A stretch of DNA of 23,526 bases from JBMOGA01 sp049318625. GTDB taxonomy: Bacteria; Pseudomonadota; Alphaproteobacteria; Rhizobiales; Hyphomicrobiaceae. Numbering within the stretch: position 1 is the first letter of the stretch; each line of letters starts with the position of its first letter. The position numbers were made by a program, and so were the translations under genes. Shown here one piece after another: positions 14,584 through 22,665 of the stretch. Location of the stretch: assembly GCA_049318625.1 (NCBI GenBank), contig JBMOGA010000059.1:1-23526 (forward strand), given 5' to 3'. A model generated the notes under the pieces. The model did not search any database. It had not been told where the DNA came from and saw only the letters and a list, made by a program, of their open reading frames with translations.

Positions 14584-17500
14584 TCAGAACAGTGTGAAAT
14601 CTCCGATCATGTCAGAGCGCGCCAGCCAGGGCGTCTGTTGGCCTCCGGTCAACTCAAGTACGAGCCGCTTTACGCCGGCGTACAATTCGCTGATCTCGAT
14701 AGTCCCGCTCTGGTCGGTATCGAACCTGGCCCGATCCTTGGCGATCACTGCCTCGATCGCCCGCGTAAAGGCACCGCCCTTGATCGACGCCAACTCCTGG
14801 CTAAGCTGCCGCCCCTTCGACGCGGCCAGGATCACGATCGGTGCCCTGAGACCCGACATCATTTGCGCAACTGCATCGTCATTGCTCGCAAATGCCAGTT
14901 CGCCAGCGAGCCCGGAGTGGCACGCATCTATGAGTACGAGGACACGGGCCTTAGACCGACGCAGCACCGCGCTGACCTTGCTCCAGGCCAGCGCGGTCGC
15001 CTGCGGCTGGTCCGGATCGGTGCCTGAGGTGGCGAAAAAGAACTCCCCGTCGCGCGATCGCAGCCCGTGCCCCGAGAAGAAAAAGACGACCGTGTCTCCG
15101 GGGCGGGATCCGGCGACGGCCTGCTCGAGACGTTCAAGCACCCGCGACGGCGTGGCGGCGGCGTCCGTGAGCGGCGCCAGATCGATACGCGCAAAGTACT
15201 TGCCCTGGCCCGTCGACATGGCGCGGACGAGGTTCCGGGCGTCCGCCGCAGCGAAGGCGAGTGGCGCAATCCGCCGGTCATGATACGTGTCTACGCCCAT
15301 GACGATCCCACGGAGGCTGCCATCCGCTGCAGGTGACGGCGGCAACAACTGCTCGGCTGGCAGAGAGAAAGTATTGCTGCGATCGCTGGCAACGACGGCC
15401 AATCGCCGAGCACCGCCAGACCGCGCCATCACCAGCGTCTGTACCACCTCGTTACCGGTAACGGCTTCCTCGTGCGTCAGCAGCCCGTCCTGATAGACGC
15501 GCAGTGCCGCCAGACCATCGCCGGACCGCGCCACGACACGCACGGCGATTTGCCGATCCGAGATTTCGGCCACCGTCGCTTCGACCGTCGGCGGCGCGCT
15601 GATTTGAGGCGCATCCTCTGCGACGGGGGCACCCTTTAGTAGCGCCCGCACGATATCGGGCCGCTTCAGCTTCGCCGAGAACTGATGGAAGGTGTGAAGC
15701 CCTGGCGTACCTGGAAAACGCAGGTGCACGAAATGCCCGCCTTCGTAGGTCGCGTCGTAGTGTCCTTGATCGTCATAAAGAATGATCTCGCCGTCGACAT
15801 AGCGCCCGGAGACGATCCGCTTGCCGCTGGCGATGACGTATAGAGCGAGGCTGCCATTAGTATTGCGCTGGACGAGGTGGCGCCCGTCGTCAGTGATGTG
15901 AAGGCTCTCTACGATGAACGATTTTTCCACGTCGGCGATCTGGATGACCGCGTGACCGCGAACGAGATCGTAGATGGCCAGCGCCCGGCCGAGGGGCGCG
16001 GCCAGCAGCAGGTAGCGGGACTGACTGACGAAGGCCCTGATCTGAGGATCCGTGCCAATCGCGCCGTAGCGGCTCAGTCGATCCTCTCCCAACGTGTCGG
16101 TAAGATTGACGATGGTGCCGGCCCCGCCATTGCCCGAGCGGAAGAGATAGAGGCCGCCATAGCCGAAGCCACCGCTGCCCTGAATCGTGAGAACCTGAAC
16201 GAGCCATAAGGTTTCGCCGCCGATCCGCCAGCGCCAAATCCCGCGCGCGTGGGACGAAAGAAAGATCTTCGGTATGTCCCCCGTCATATCCGCCATCATC
16301 GGCGCGCGCTGCAGCGCCGTTTCGGCATCGGGGATCATGGCACGCATCTCCGATTCGATCCGTGCCACAGGGTATTTGAACTGCGCCGAATCCTCGTCGC
16401 GCGAAGGGCCACTTTGCCACGACACCAGGCTCTCCGGGTTTTGATCGGCCGCCAGAGCGATGCCGAAGCGGGCAAGTTCTTCCTGGAACCCGCGCCGCGC
16501 CGTTGCCTCCGTGCCTTCGGTCGCCGACAATGAGCGCCAACCGACAGCATCACGAACCGCGCGCCGCGGATCAACCGCCTTCATAACGCTCGGGCGCGCT
16601 GAGCCGAGCAAGGATGTATGCCGGACCATCGGCCGGCGGGGCGCACCATTCGGACCGGCGGCGTGCGTGAACGAGACGCCTCCTTCGAGTTGCCAGCGGT
16701 TGGGCCCGCGCCAGATCGGATTGAGGCGGTCCGCAATAGATCCCGGGAAGCAGGCGCCCTGCGCTTTACAGATGACCGGCTGGCTGGTGGCCAGTCCATG
16801 AGCCACAACACTGTCCGCGCTGCGCCCCATCTCGAAAACGCCCGCGTCGATTCCAACCGAAAGGCGAAGGTCGCGCCATGCGTCGAGTTTGTAGTCAAAC
16901 CTGTTCATGACTGAATAGGTTTGCTTGCCCTCCGCACCGATCGCAGCGTTACCGACCAGCGTCGGCCAGATCTCGACCCCGTTGCCTCCGTTGGCACCAT
17001 TTGCAATCACCAGGGAATCGCCGAGCGCCCAGCCGAGTTCAAAACCGTCCGCTACGATTTCGGCTTGCCGCGACACGAGGTCGATAATCTCGAAGCGCGT
17101 CCCCTGCTTGGCGCCTCCCTCCTCCTCCTCCGTATCGCGCGCCGCTACGACCGCCGCAATGAACCGCGATGTCGGGGAGAACGACGGCCTGTCGCCAGCC
17201 CGATCGAGAATGAGAGCCTCGGTCGCCGTATCGAAGACCAGATAGCGGCCTGCGAAGACATGCATCCGGTAGGCACCAGACTTGGACAGAACGATATCTG
17301 CGGGGCGGTCGAGGACGACGGCGCCACGTGATGTGGCTGGCGCACTCGGCACCAGCCCCCGCTCCGAGATCGCCTTGCCGTTCGCGTCGCCGCGAGACTG
17401 GGCCGCCGGCTTAGCGGTTGCCGGCCGTCCGGCAACGGTCGTGTCGAACACCACGATCTCCGGCGCACCGCTGTAGACGGCGATGGGTGGCAAAGGTGCG

Positions 17501-18075
17501 CCGGTGAGCATCCAGACGCCGCATGGCCCCGCTGCCACCAGCGCCCATTCGAGAACGAGCGGGCCGTCGCGGTAGGGCCGCACGACGATGCGACGCGGCA
17601 GGTTGTGACGATCGCCATGGAGCGGCACGAAAGCCCGCAATCGCCCCATGCCAAATGCGATCGATTGCGGGCCACGCACTGTGCCAGTGACTGCGAAGAA
17701 GCCGGGTCCGACGACGGGGCTCTCGCCCGGATCGTTTGATGGTTCTGATGCTGGCGTCTGGGCCCGCACACCATCCGCTGGCTTGAGCGCGCGATAGTCG
17801 CCCGCGAACCTTACGTCCGTTGGCGCAGCCACGATGACATATGCCGGCGTGGAGCCAGAGAAGGCTTCGTGGCCCGTCCAACTGATGGCCAAGGGGGCAC
17901 CTGCTCGTGCCCTCGCAGGGACTTCGATCTGAACTGAGAAGCCGCGCGCCGCGGTTTCGAGCGTGGCTCGCTCCTTGCCGCAGTCTCCTTGCGACAGCGC
18001 CACGGTCGTTGACAGCAGCATGGCCGCCAGTCCTGCAGCGGCCCGCATTGTGATCTTCGATCCGACATCGCGCAT
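14584..18075 (-). CDS. Large secreted caspase-family (peptidase C14) protein with propeller-like middle and EF-hand loop
   Basis: 1163 residues. The N-terminus MRDVGSKITMRAAAGLAAML begins a signal peptide (probable cut after ALS/Q near residue 28), so the protein is exported. Residues about 40-700 are beta-rich, with segments such as AGRYLVFDTATEALILDRAG and FSPTSRFIAAV that look like propeller blades. Around residues 750-815 is the segment HYDATYEGGHFVHLRFPG...FHQFSAKLKRPDIV, a linker seen before caspase domains in other bacterial members. The caspase domain runs from about residue 920 (LRGIVMGVDTYHD) to 1107. It has catalytic H1003 in FFFSGHG and C1052 in LIDACHSG, so it should be active. 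Residues 1119-1130, DTDQSGTIEISE, form a canonical EF-hand loop, implying calcium binding. GGGGG lies about 10 bases before ATG 18075. A terminator follows. Target and trigger are unknown; no partner gene adjoins it. Confidence 0.88.
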   Translation of the reverse strand: MRDVGSKITMRAAAGLAAMLLSTTVALSQGDCGKERATLETAARGFSVQIEVPARARAGAPLAISWTGHEAFSGSTPAYVIVAAPTDVRFAGDYRALKPADGVRAQTPASEPSNDPGESPVVGPGFFAVTGTVRGPQSIAFGMGRLRAFVPLHGDRHNLPRRIVVRPYRDGPLVLEWALVAAGPCGVWMLTGAPLPPIAVYSGAPEIVVFDTTVAGRPATAKPAAQSRGDANGKAISERGLVPSAPATSRGAVVLDRPADIVLSKSGAYRMHVFAGRYLVFDTATEALILDRAGDRPSFSPTSRFIAAVVAARDTEEEEGGAKQGTRFEIIDLVSRQAEIVADGFELGWALGDSLVIANGANGGNGVEIWPTLVGNAAIGAEGKQTYSVMNRFDYKLDAWRDLRLSVGIDAGVFEMGRSADSVVAHGLATSQPVICKAQGACFPGSIADRLNPIWRGPNRWQLEGGVSFTHAAGPNGAPRRPMVRHTSLLGSARPSVMKAVDPRRAVRDAVGWRSLSATEGTEATARRGFQEELARFGIALAADQNPESLVSWQSGPSRDEDSAQFKYPVARIESEMRAMIPDAETALQRAPMMADMTGDIPKIFLSSHARGIWRWRIGGETLWLVQVLTIQGSGGFGYGGLYLFRSGNGGAGTIVNLTDTLGEDRLSRYGAIGTDPQIRAFVSQSRYLLLAAPLGRALAIYDLVRGHAVIQIADVEKSFIVESLHITDDGRHLVQRNTNGSLALYVIASGKRIVSGRYVDGEIILYDDQGHYDATYEGGHFVHLRFPGTPGLHTFHQFSAKLKRPDIVRALLKGAPVAEDAPQISAPPTVEATVAEISDRQIAVRVVARSGDGLAALRVYQDGLLTHEEAVTGNEVVQTLVMARSGGARRLAVVASDRSNTFSLPAEQLLPPSPAADGSLRGIVMGVDTYHDRRIAPLAFAAADARNLVRAMSTGQGKYFARIDLAPLTDAAATPSRVLERLEQAVAGSRPGDTVVFFFSGHGLRSRDGEFFFATSGTDPDQPQATALAWSKVSAVLRRSKARVLVLIDACHSGLAGELAFASNDDAVAQMMSGLRAPIVILAASKGRQLSQELASIKGGAFTRAIEAVIAKDRARFDTDQSGTIEISELYAGVKRLVLELTGGQQTPWLARSDMIGDFTLF

Positions 18076-19160
18076 GGCGTCCCCCGAGGGCGTGCCGTCC
18101 GATCGGACCGACCGGCGGAAGGCGTGCCGAGGCCCACGCGATCAAATCTATCGCAGCGACAGGTCACCGTCCAACCATCGCACTGTCGGAACTCCAGAAC
18201 CCGAACGTCCCCCACGCGTTGTGCGCAGCGCCGCTCCGGCTCAGCGAATGTTCTGTTGCGACAGCGACTTGATCCGAGACGGAGGCGATCCCCGATGCCG
18301 GCAGAGTGTCGCCTGAGCGAACTCGATCTGGGATGCGGCTGCGGATGCTGGCTTGTGGGCGCTTTCGACGGCGGCGCCATCACATCGAGCGGGCGGTTTG
18401 TGCTGTTGGCGAGGGCGATCGGGCTCAGCCGATTGCTGGCCCTTTGCTTCACCGATCTGCACATTGCTGGCGCTGTCCGGCATGCCCGTGCCCGATCCGC
18501 TGCGCCGGGGTCTCTGCTACTTGGTCCTCGGCCGCGAGGACCTGATCGACCACGATGTACTGCGCGACAATCCGGCGCCCGTCGTCGTGTTTGCAACGCC
18601 GAACTTAGGCTGGCCGGCAAATCGATGCCCCACCGAATGGAGCGCGCCGGCAAGACCGGTCGGGACCGCTACAAAAAGCTCGACCATGACGTGGCGGCGA
18701 TCGAGGGGCTGTTCGTCGGCATTTTCCTCGACGCGTGTGAACAAGGGCCTTTCGCACAAGCACCCCTTGAACCGCCATCAGCATCGAAAATTGAAGTCTC
18801 GGTCGAAGCAGGTCACCGCACCCGACTTTACTTGGTGATCGAGATCGTTGCTCGCATCAGGGCCGCCGCTCGCTACACGAAGCCACGCGCAGTGCCTGTC
18901 ACCACAACAACCGAGACTTGAATTGGCGACAGCTGCACGGCGCCGAGCTGGGTTCGGCGGCCCGTTCGGGGTCGGCCAGTTTCGTATCGAAACGTGCGCC
19001 GCACATGGGCGCCATCAGCTGGGCGCCAACAGCGGCTTTTGCAAAAAGCGCTCGCCGATGGTTCATTCGTCATGACCATCACGTGCCGTGCGCTTCGCCG
19101 ATCCCGTTCCAGCAGACACCGGGTTCGGCACGCATCAGCGCTCGCGACGACAGACGGTCC
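18076..19160. other. Gene-poor stretch upstream of the caspase gene
   Basis: 1085 bases without an intact gene. 18076-18300 is the upstream region of the caspase gene, with no promoter I can defend. 18305-18920 holds the transposase relic. 18921-19160 contains open frames on both strands with no protein-like composition. CGTGCCG and CGGCACG arms are found near 19081-19132 with a long loop, too weak to call a terminator. Confidence 0.6.
18305..18920 (+). pseudogene. Degenerate IS1380-family transposase fragment
   Basis: Three blocks resemble the N-terminal third of IS1380-type DDE transposases from memory of the family. Block one (about 18361-18480) has AFDGGAITSSGRFVLLARAI, matching the FDxGxLTSDxGxxLL opening. 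Block two (about 18500-18585) has LGREDLIDHDVLRDNP, matching the GYEDLIDHDxLRxDP motif, but in a frame shifted by one. Block three (about 18604-18757) returns to the first frame with LRLAGKSMPHRMERA and DRYKKLDHDVAAIEGLFVG, matching the AGKSTLNRLE and H-x-D-x-x-AIE-x-LFV motifs. The following catalytic LDLDATDDPLHG-like region is absent, replaced by unrelated sequence. At least two frameshifts and a deletion make it dead. No terminal inverted repeats were recognised, so element borders are unknown. Confidence 0.65.
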
Positions 19161-19265
19161 CTACTCGACGCTCATGACCGTCGCCACGACGCTGGCAGCG
19201 GTCGTGATCGCAAGGATGATACCCATCTTTTCGAGATCGCGGATCAGCGTGAGTTTGCGTCGCAT
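19161..19265 (-). CDS. Small single-pass membrane protein of 34 residues
   Basis: A short gene with ATG 19265 and TAG at 19161-19163. GGAGG lies six bases before the ATG, an ideal ribosome binding site. The product starts with a basic, charged segment MRRKLTLIRDLEK followed by a hydrophobic helix of about 20 residues (MGIILAITTAASVVATVMSV) and a final Glu. The positive-inside rule predicts a cytoplasmic N-terminus. Third codon positions are strongly GC-rich, as in real genes of this window. I do not recognise a family. It stands alone between the transposase relic and the Bug-type binding-protein gene, which starts on the opposite strand 238 bases away. Possible roles (regulatory miniprotein, toxin-like peptide, membrane stress protein) cannot be separated from sequence. 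Confidence 0.55.
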   Translation of the reverse strand: MRRKLTLIRDLEKMGIILAITTAASVVATVMSVE

Positions 19266-19502
19266 GACGAGCCTCCATCGGATGCATGAGCTTAGTATTG
19301 GTCGGCGCGCTTCGTCTCGATAAATCCGCTCTCACAAGTAAACTTTTTCAATCGGGAAGCCTCTGACGGGTGTGTGCTGCTGGACATGGGCGCCGCGGCG
19401 GCCGTGCCGCATTGTTTCCGGCGGCGCCGCGAGGGCGGTTGCATCGCCCCCGTCAGCCGCATAGATTTTTCAACAGCAAGACAATTCGAGGAATGCAGGG
19501 CG

Positions 19503-20579
19503 ATGTTCGTCCCATCGGTACGTGAGCGTTGGCAATGCGCATGGGGGCTTCTCGTGCGGAGGGAACTTGGTGGCCGCGGGCTCGCAGCCGCGATCCGATT
19601 TGTGATCCTGGCGCTGGCCGTGGGTGCCGCTCCTGCTGCCAGCCAGGCCCAAGCCGTGGCGCCCTGGCCGTCCAGGCCGATCACGTTGGTCGTGCCATTC
19701 ACCGCTGCCGGCCCGAGTGACGCGCTTGCCCGCCTGGTGGCACGGAGCATGTCCGTGCGTCTCGGCCAAACCGTCACCGTCGAGAACACGGCGGGCGACG
19801 GCGGCACGAAGGGCGCCGCCCGCGTCGCCGCTGCTGCCCCGGACGGCTACACCCTGCTCCTGCATCACGCCGCGCATGCCGCCAGTGCTTCGCTCTATGC
19901 CGGCCTTCCCTATGATCCGGTGAAGAGTTTCGAGCCGATCGGCCTGGTCAGTGACGGACCATACGTGCTTGTGGCACGCACGAGCCTGCCCATCGCCACG
20001 GCCCAGCAAGCGTTCCAGTACATTCGTACCGGGGGCAGCAAAGTGAGCTTCGGCCATGCCGGGATCGGCTCCGGATCGCACCTCGTGAACCTGCAATTGC
20101 GCGCAGCCCTCGGCAACGCGACATTCAAAGAGTCGAGCTATCGCGGCACCGGCCCGGCCATGAACGACCTTGCGTCCGGCCAGATCGATTTCCTCATGGA
20201 TCAGAGCGTCAATGTCGCGCCGCACAGCGCGAAGGGCACCGTGCGGCCCCTGGCGGTCGCCGCGTCGCAGCGATTGCCGTCCATGAAGAACGTACCGACC
20301 TTCCATGAGGCCGGTATCAAGAATTTCGAAGCGACCCAGTGGCACGCCCTGTATGCGCCGAAAGGTACACCTCCTGCGGCGATCGCCAAGTTGAGCGCTG
20401 CACTCGATGCGGCCCTGGACGATCCCGAAACCATCAGGAAATTCGCGGAGTCCGATACGCTCGCTTTCCCGCGCGGAAAACGGGGACCTGCCGATGCCAG
20501 AAAGAAGCTCGAAACCGAGGTCGTACGCTGGCGCAAAATCCTAAAGACCGCTGGCATTCAGCTCAAGGTCACGAATTGA
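19503..20579 (+). CDS. Bug-family tripartite tricarboxylate transporter substrate-binding protein (TctC-like)
   Basis: Periplasmic receptor of 358 residues from ATG 19503, which follows GAGGAA by nine bases; open frame upstream of this ATG looks non-coding. The signal peptide is RGLAAAIRFVILALAVGAAP with a likely cut after SQAQA, preceded by an unusually long N-terminal region of about 25 residues, so a later start such as GTG 19552 is possible. The mature protein opens WPSRPITLVVPFTAAGPSDA, the hallmark of the Bug family. It continues with VENTAGDGGTKGAARVAAAAPDGYTLL, LPYDPVKSFEPIGLVSDGPYVLVA and VPTFHEAGIKNFEATQWHALYAPKGTP, all in the expected order. No TctA/TctB membrane genes adjoin it, as is typical for the many orphan Bug receptors of proteobacteria, which may serve as sensors or share transporters. 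Ligand unknown, commonly a carboxylate. Confidence 0.9.
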   Translation: MFVPSVRERWQCAWGLLVRRELGGRGLAAAIRFVILALAVGAAPAASQAQAVAPWPSRPITLVVPFTAAGPSDALARLVARSMSVRLGQTVTVENTAGDGGTKGAARVAAAAPDGYTLLLHHAAHAASASLYAGLPYDPVKSFEPIGLVSDGPYVLVARTSLPIATAQQAFQYIRTGGSKVSFGHAGIGSGSHLVNLQLRAALGNATFKESSYRGTGPAMNDLASGQIDFLMDQSVNVAPHSAKGTVRPLAVAASQRLPSMKNVPTFHEAGIKNFEATQWHALYAPKGTPPAAIAKLSAALDAALDDPETIRKFAESDTLAFPRGKRGPADARKKLETEVVRWRKILKTAGIQLKVTN

Positions 20580-20794
20580 TCGTTTCGCTGCGCTCTTGGC
20601 TTGCGATCGACGGGCAGCCCACCGTGGCCTTGGCTCGAGAGCGCGTCGATCGTGGGAGACCGGCCCGTTCGCAGTGCCCGATGACAGTCGCGCGCCACGG
20701 CTGATCGGGTCCATCGCGTGAGCGGCGCGTCTGGCGTCATTGCCCGGGTCCTGCGCCGAAAGCGCGTGAAAGCGGCGGCCGTTTCCCCTGCCCT

Positions 20795-21853
20795 TCAGAC
20801 GCGTCCGCCGCCGATGGTCAGCAAACGCCCCGGCGTCTCCACGAACACCTGCGCGATCTCGCTCGAGGAAAATCCGCGATCACGCATCAGCGGAACCACG
20901 TTGCGCAGCAGGTGGCCATAACCATGACCGCCAAGGGTCTGCAGGCGGGCTCGCGTGCAGATGTCGTGCGAGACGGCCACCCGATCGCCGAGGCCCGCAT
21001 CGAACAGGCGACGGATGCAGCGCAGCCGCATCCAGTCGGTCGGGAGGTCGGCCACGCCCATCCAGTAGTTCGACGTCTCGATGCCGAAAAAATCGTACTC
21101 GACGACGCAGCCCCGCCGCGCCAGGGATACCACCTCGCCGTCGTCGAAGTAGGTCCGGTCCATGTGGTCGATGATGACGCGTGAGAGATCGGCACCGGCG
21201 GCATCGAGGATGTCGAGAATGTCGTGCGGGGCCTGAGGGTGGCGCCCGGGATGGACGGTGATGCTCGCGCCGGTTCGCTGCTGGGCCAGGGCGCCGGCTT
21301 CCAGGCTGCGGCGTTCGAACGGCGTCAAGGGCCACGAGCAGCCGATTTCGCCGATGATGCCGCAGCGGACATCCGTACCCCAGGCGCCTTCGCGCAACTG
21401 TGCGACGATGGTGTCCGCGATCTCGGCGGTCGACAGCGCCAGCGTGGCGTCGTCCTGGAAACCCTCGGTGTAGTAGCCGGCGCCGAGAATGATGGCGACG
21501 CCCGAATCGCGCGAGATGCGCGCCAGTGCGCGGGGATCGGGCGCCAGCCCGCCGGTCGACATCTCGACGATGGTGCCGCCGCCCGCGCGGGCGAACAGGG
21601 TGCACTCCTGCGTCGCCAGCGCGACGTCGCGCAGACGGTGATTGCCGAAATGCTCCGCCGGCCGATAATTCACATCGAAGGCGTTGAGCAGGGTGATCTC
21701 GACCTCCGGCTCGGTGGAACCGCGGCGGGCGGGCGGCGTCAAATCGCAGATCAGATGCTCGTGCATGAGCACGTTGCCGAGCGTGCCAGTGGCCACGGGA
21801 CCGAGCACGGTCATGGCGTGACCCTCAATGGTGCTTGCCTGCATATCGGACAT
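20795..21853 (-). CDS. Phosphotriesterase-homology metallohydrolase (PHP/PTE family)
   Basis: Amidohydrolase-superfamily TIM barrel of 352 residues. ATG 21853 has AAGGA about seven bases upstream; a longer open frame is not supported. Metal ligands expected from phosphotriesterase are visible: H31 and H33 in LMHEHLICD, H201 in SITVHPGRH, H230 in VIIDHMDRT, and D297 in VAVSHDICTR. The bridging residue, carboxylated Lys in true phosphotriesterase, is E169 in IIGEIGCS, as in the E. coli PHP protein. Such members act mostly as lactonases, esterases or hydrolases of small amides rather than on phosphotriesters. The C-terminal HGYGHLLRNVVPLMRDRGF is also family-typical. It diverges from the DUF3830 gene across 306 bases; a shared catabolic role is possible but only inferred. 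Confidence 0.9.
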   Translation of the reverse strand: MSDMQASTIEGHAMTVLGPVATGTLGNVLMHEHLICDLTPPARRGSTEPEVEITLLNAFDVNYRPAEHFGNHRLRDVALATQECTLFARAGGGTIVEMSTGGLAPDPRALARISRDSGVAIILGAGYYTEGFQDDATLALSTAEIADTIVAQLREGAWGTDVRCGIIGEIGCSWPLTPFERRSLEAGALAQQRTGASITVHPGRHPQAPHDILDILDAAGADLSRVIIDHMDRTYFDDGEVVSLARRGCVVEYDFFGIETSNYWMGVADLPTDWMRLRCIRRLFDAGLGDRVAVSHDICTRARLQTLGGHGYGHLLRNVVPLMRDRGFSSSEIAQVFVETPGRLLTIGGGRV

Positions 21854-22159
21854 CCCGCTTCCTTTTTGAGCCGCGCCTCGGTGGCGATAGCACTTGTCGA
21901 CGCAATGATAAATTGAGAAGCTTCCACGCGCCGTCTTCAATGCGTCCGGACGGAGCAGCAGTTGCGGCCCGGACAAGTCCCGTCGGGCCTGGACCGCTGA
22001 GCGGCGATCTCACACACGGCAGATGCCACGACGCGTGCGTGGATGCCGCCGTCGACGGCCGGCCGGTGCGTGGCATCGCCCGTCTTCGCGGCGGCTGGCG
22101 TGGAGGGCATCGAGGCTGACGGGTTGTCGACACCACTGCAAGAGCGGAAGGTTCAGGCC
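21854..22159. promoter_or_regulatory. Divergent intergenic region with several hairpins
   Basis: 306 bases between the phosphotriesterase-homology gene (minus) and the DUF3830 gene (plus). The only AT-rich patch, around 21905-21916 (ATGATAAATTGA), is a likely promoter area, but I cannot assign -35/-10 pairs. Hairpin 21966-21989 pairs GGCCC-GAC with GTCGGGCC (one bulge, seven-base loop). 22048-22059 is a perfect 12-base palindrome GCCGTCGACGGC nested inside GATGCC...GGCATC arms. These could be operators or leader structures, or chance features of GC-rich DNA. Confidence 0.35.
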
Positions 22160-22573
22160 ATGACGACAGTACTGATCCATGCGGGGCCGTTCGCGTTCCA
22201 GGCTCGCTTCGAGGAGGCGGCCGCGCCGAAGACCTGCGCGGCCTTCCGGAGCCTGCTGCCCCTCGACAGCCAGATCGTGCATGTGCGCTGGAGCGGGGAA
22301 GGCGTCTGGATCCCGTTCGGCGACCGTGACTTCGGGATCGGCTACGAGAACCACACGAGCCACCCGGCGCCGGGGCATTTTCTCTTCTATCCGGGCGGTT
22401 ACAGCGAGGCCGAGATCATCCTGGCCTATGGCGGCGTGAGCTTCTCGAGCAAGATGGGGCAGCTCGCCGGCAATCATTTCCTGACGATCACCTCAGGCCT
22501 CGATCAGTTGCCGGAGCTCGGCCGGACCGTGCTGTGGAAGGGCGCGCAGCCGATCCGTTTCGAGGTGGCTTAG
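22160..22573 (+). CDS. DUF3830 family protein (cyclophilin-like fold)
   Basis: Small soluble protein, 137 residues from ATG 22160, with a GGAAGG stretch 9-14 bases upstream. An open frame continues further upstream but is not protein-like. The body is recognisable as DUF3830: FAFQARFEEAAAPKTCAAF, then LLPLDSQIVHVRWSGEGVWIP, the EN/HTSHPAPGHFLFYPGG turn, and SEAEIILAYG. In known structures this family has a cyclophilin-like barrel; its biochemical role is not established. Members commonly lie beside amidohydrolases and transport genes of catabolic clusters, as here. No signal peptide or membrane segment is seen. The downstream gene converges on it. Confidence 0.85.
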   Translation: MTTVLIHAGPFAFQARFEEAAAPKTCAAFRSLLPLDSQIVHVRWSGEGVWIPFGDRDFGIGYENHTSHPAPGHFLFYPGGYSEAEIILAYGGVSFSSKMGQLAGNHFLTITSGLDQLPELGRTVLWKGAQPIRFEVA

Positions 22574-22599
22574 GGCCGGCGCGGATCGGTTGGCGTGAC

Positions 22600-22656
22600 G
22601 CGTGGCGGCGGCTTGGCGACGCGACAGCGCCGCCCCCTGCCCGGATGGCGCCACGC
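22600..22656. terminator. Nested inverted repeats in the convergent gap, possible bidirectional terminator
   Basis: GCGTGGCG (22600-22607) pairs with CGCCACGC (22649-22656), and GGCGGCG (22604-22610) can pair with CGCCGCC (22628-22634). They fill most of the 92-base gap between the DUF3830 gene and the diguanylate cyclase gene. T-runs are absent, so termination would not be of the standard intrinsic type. Confidence 0.35.
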
Positions 22657-22665
22657 AACCGGGCG

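Noticed and set aside
18924..19160. Short open frames on both strands downstream of the transposase relic
   Set aside because: Composition is not protein-like and no motif, start signal or continuity with the transposase was found.
19374..19502. Upstream extension of the Bug-family binding protein
   Set aside because: The extra 43 residues precede the signal peptide and look non-coding; ATG 19503 has a ribosome binding site.
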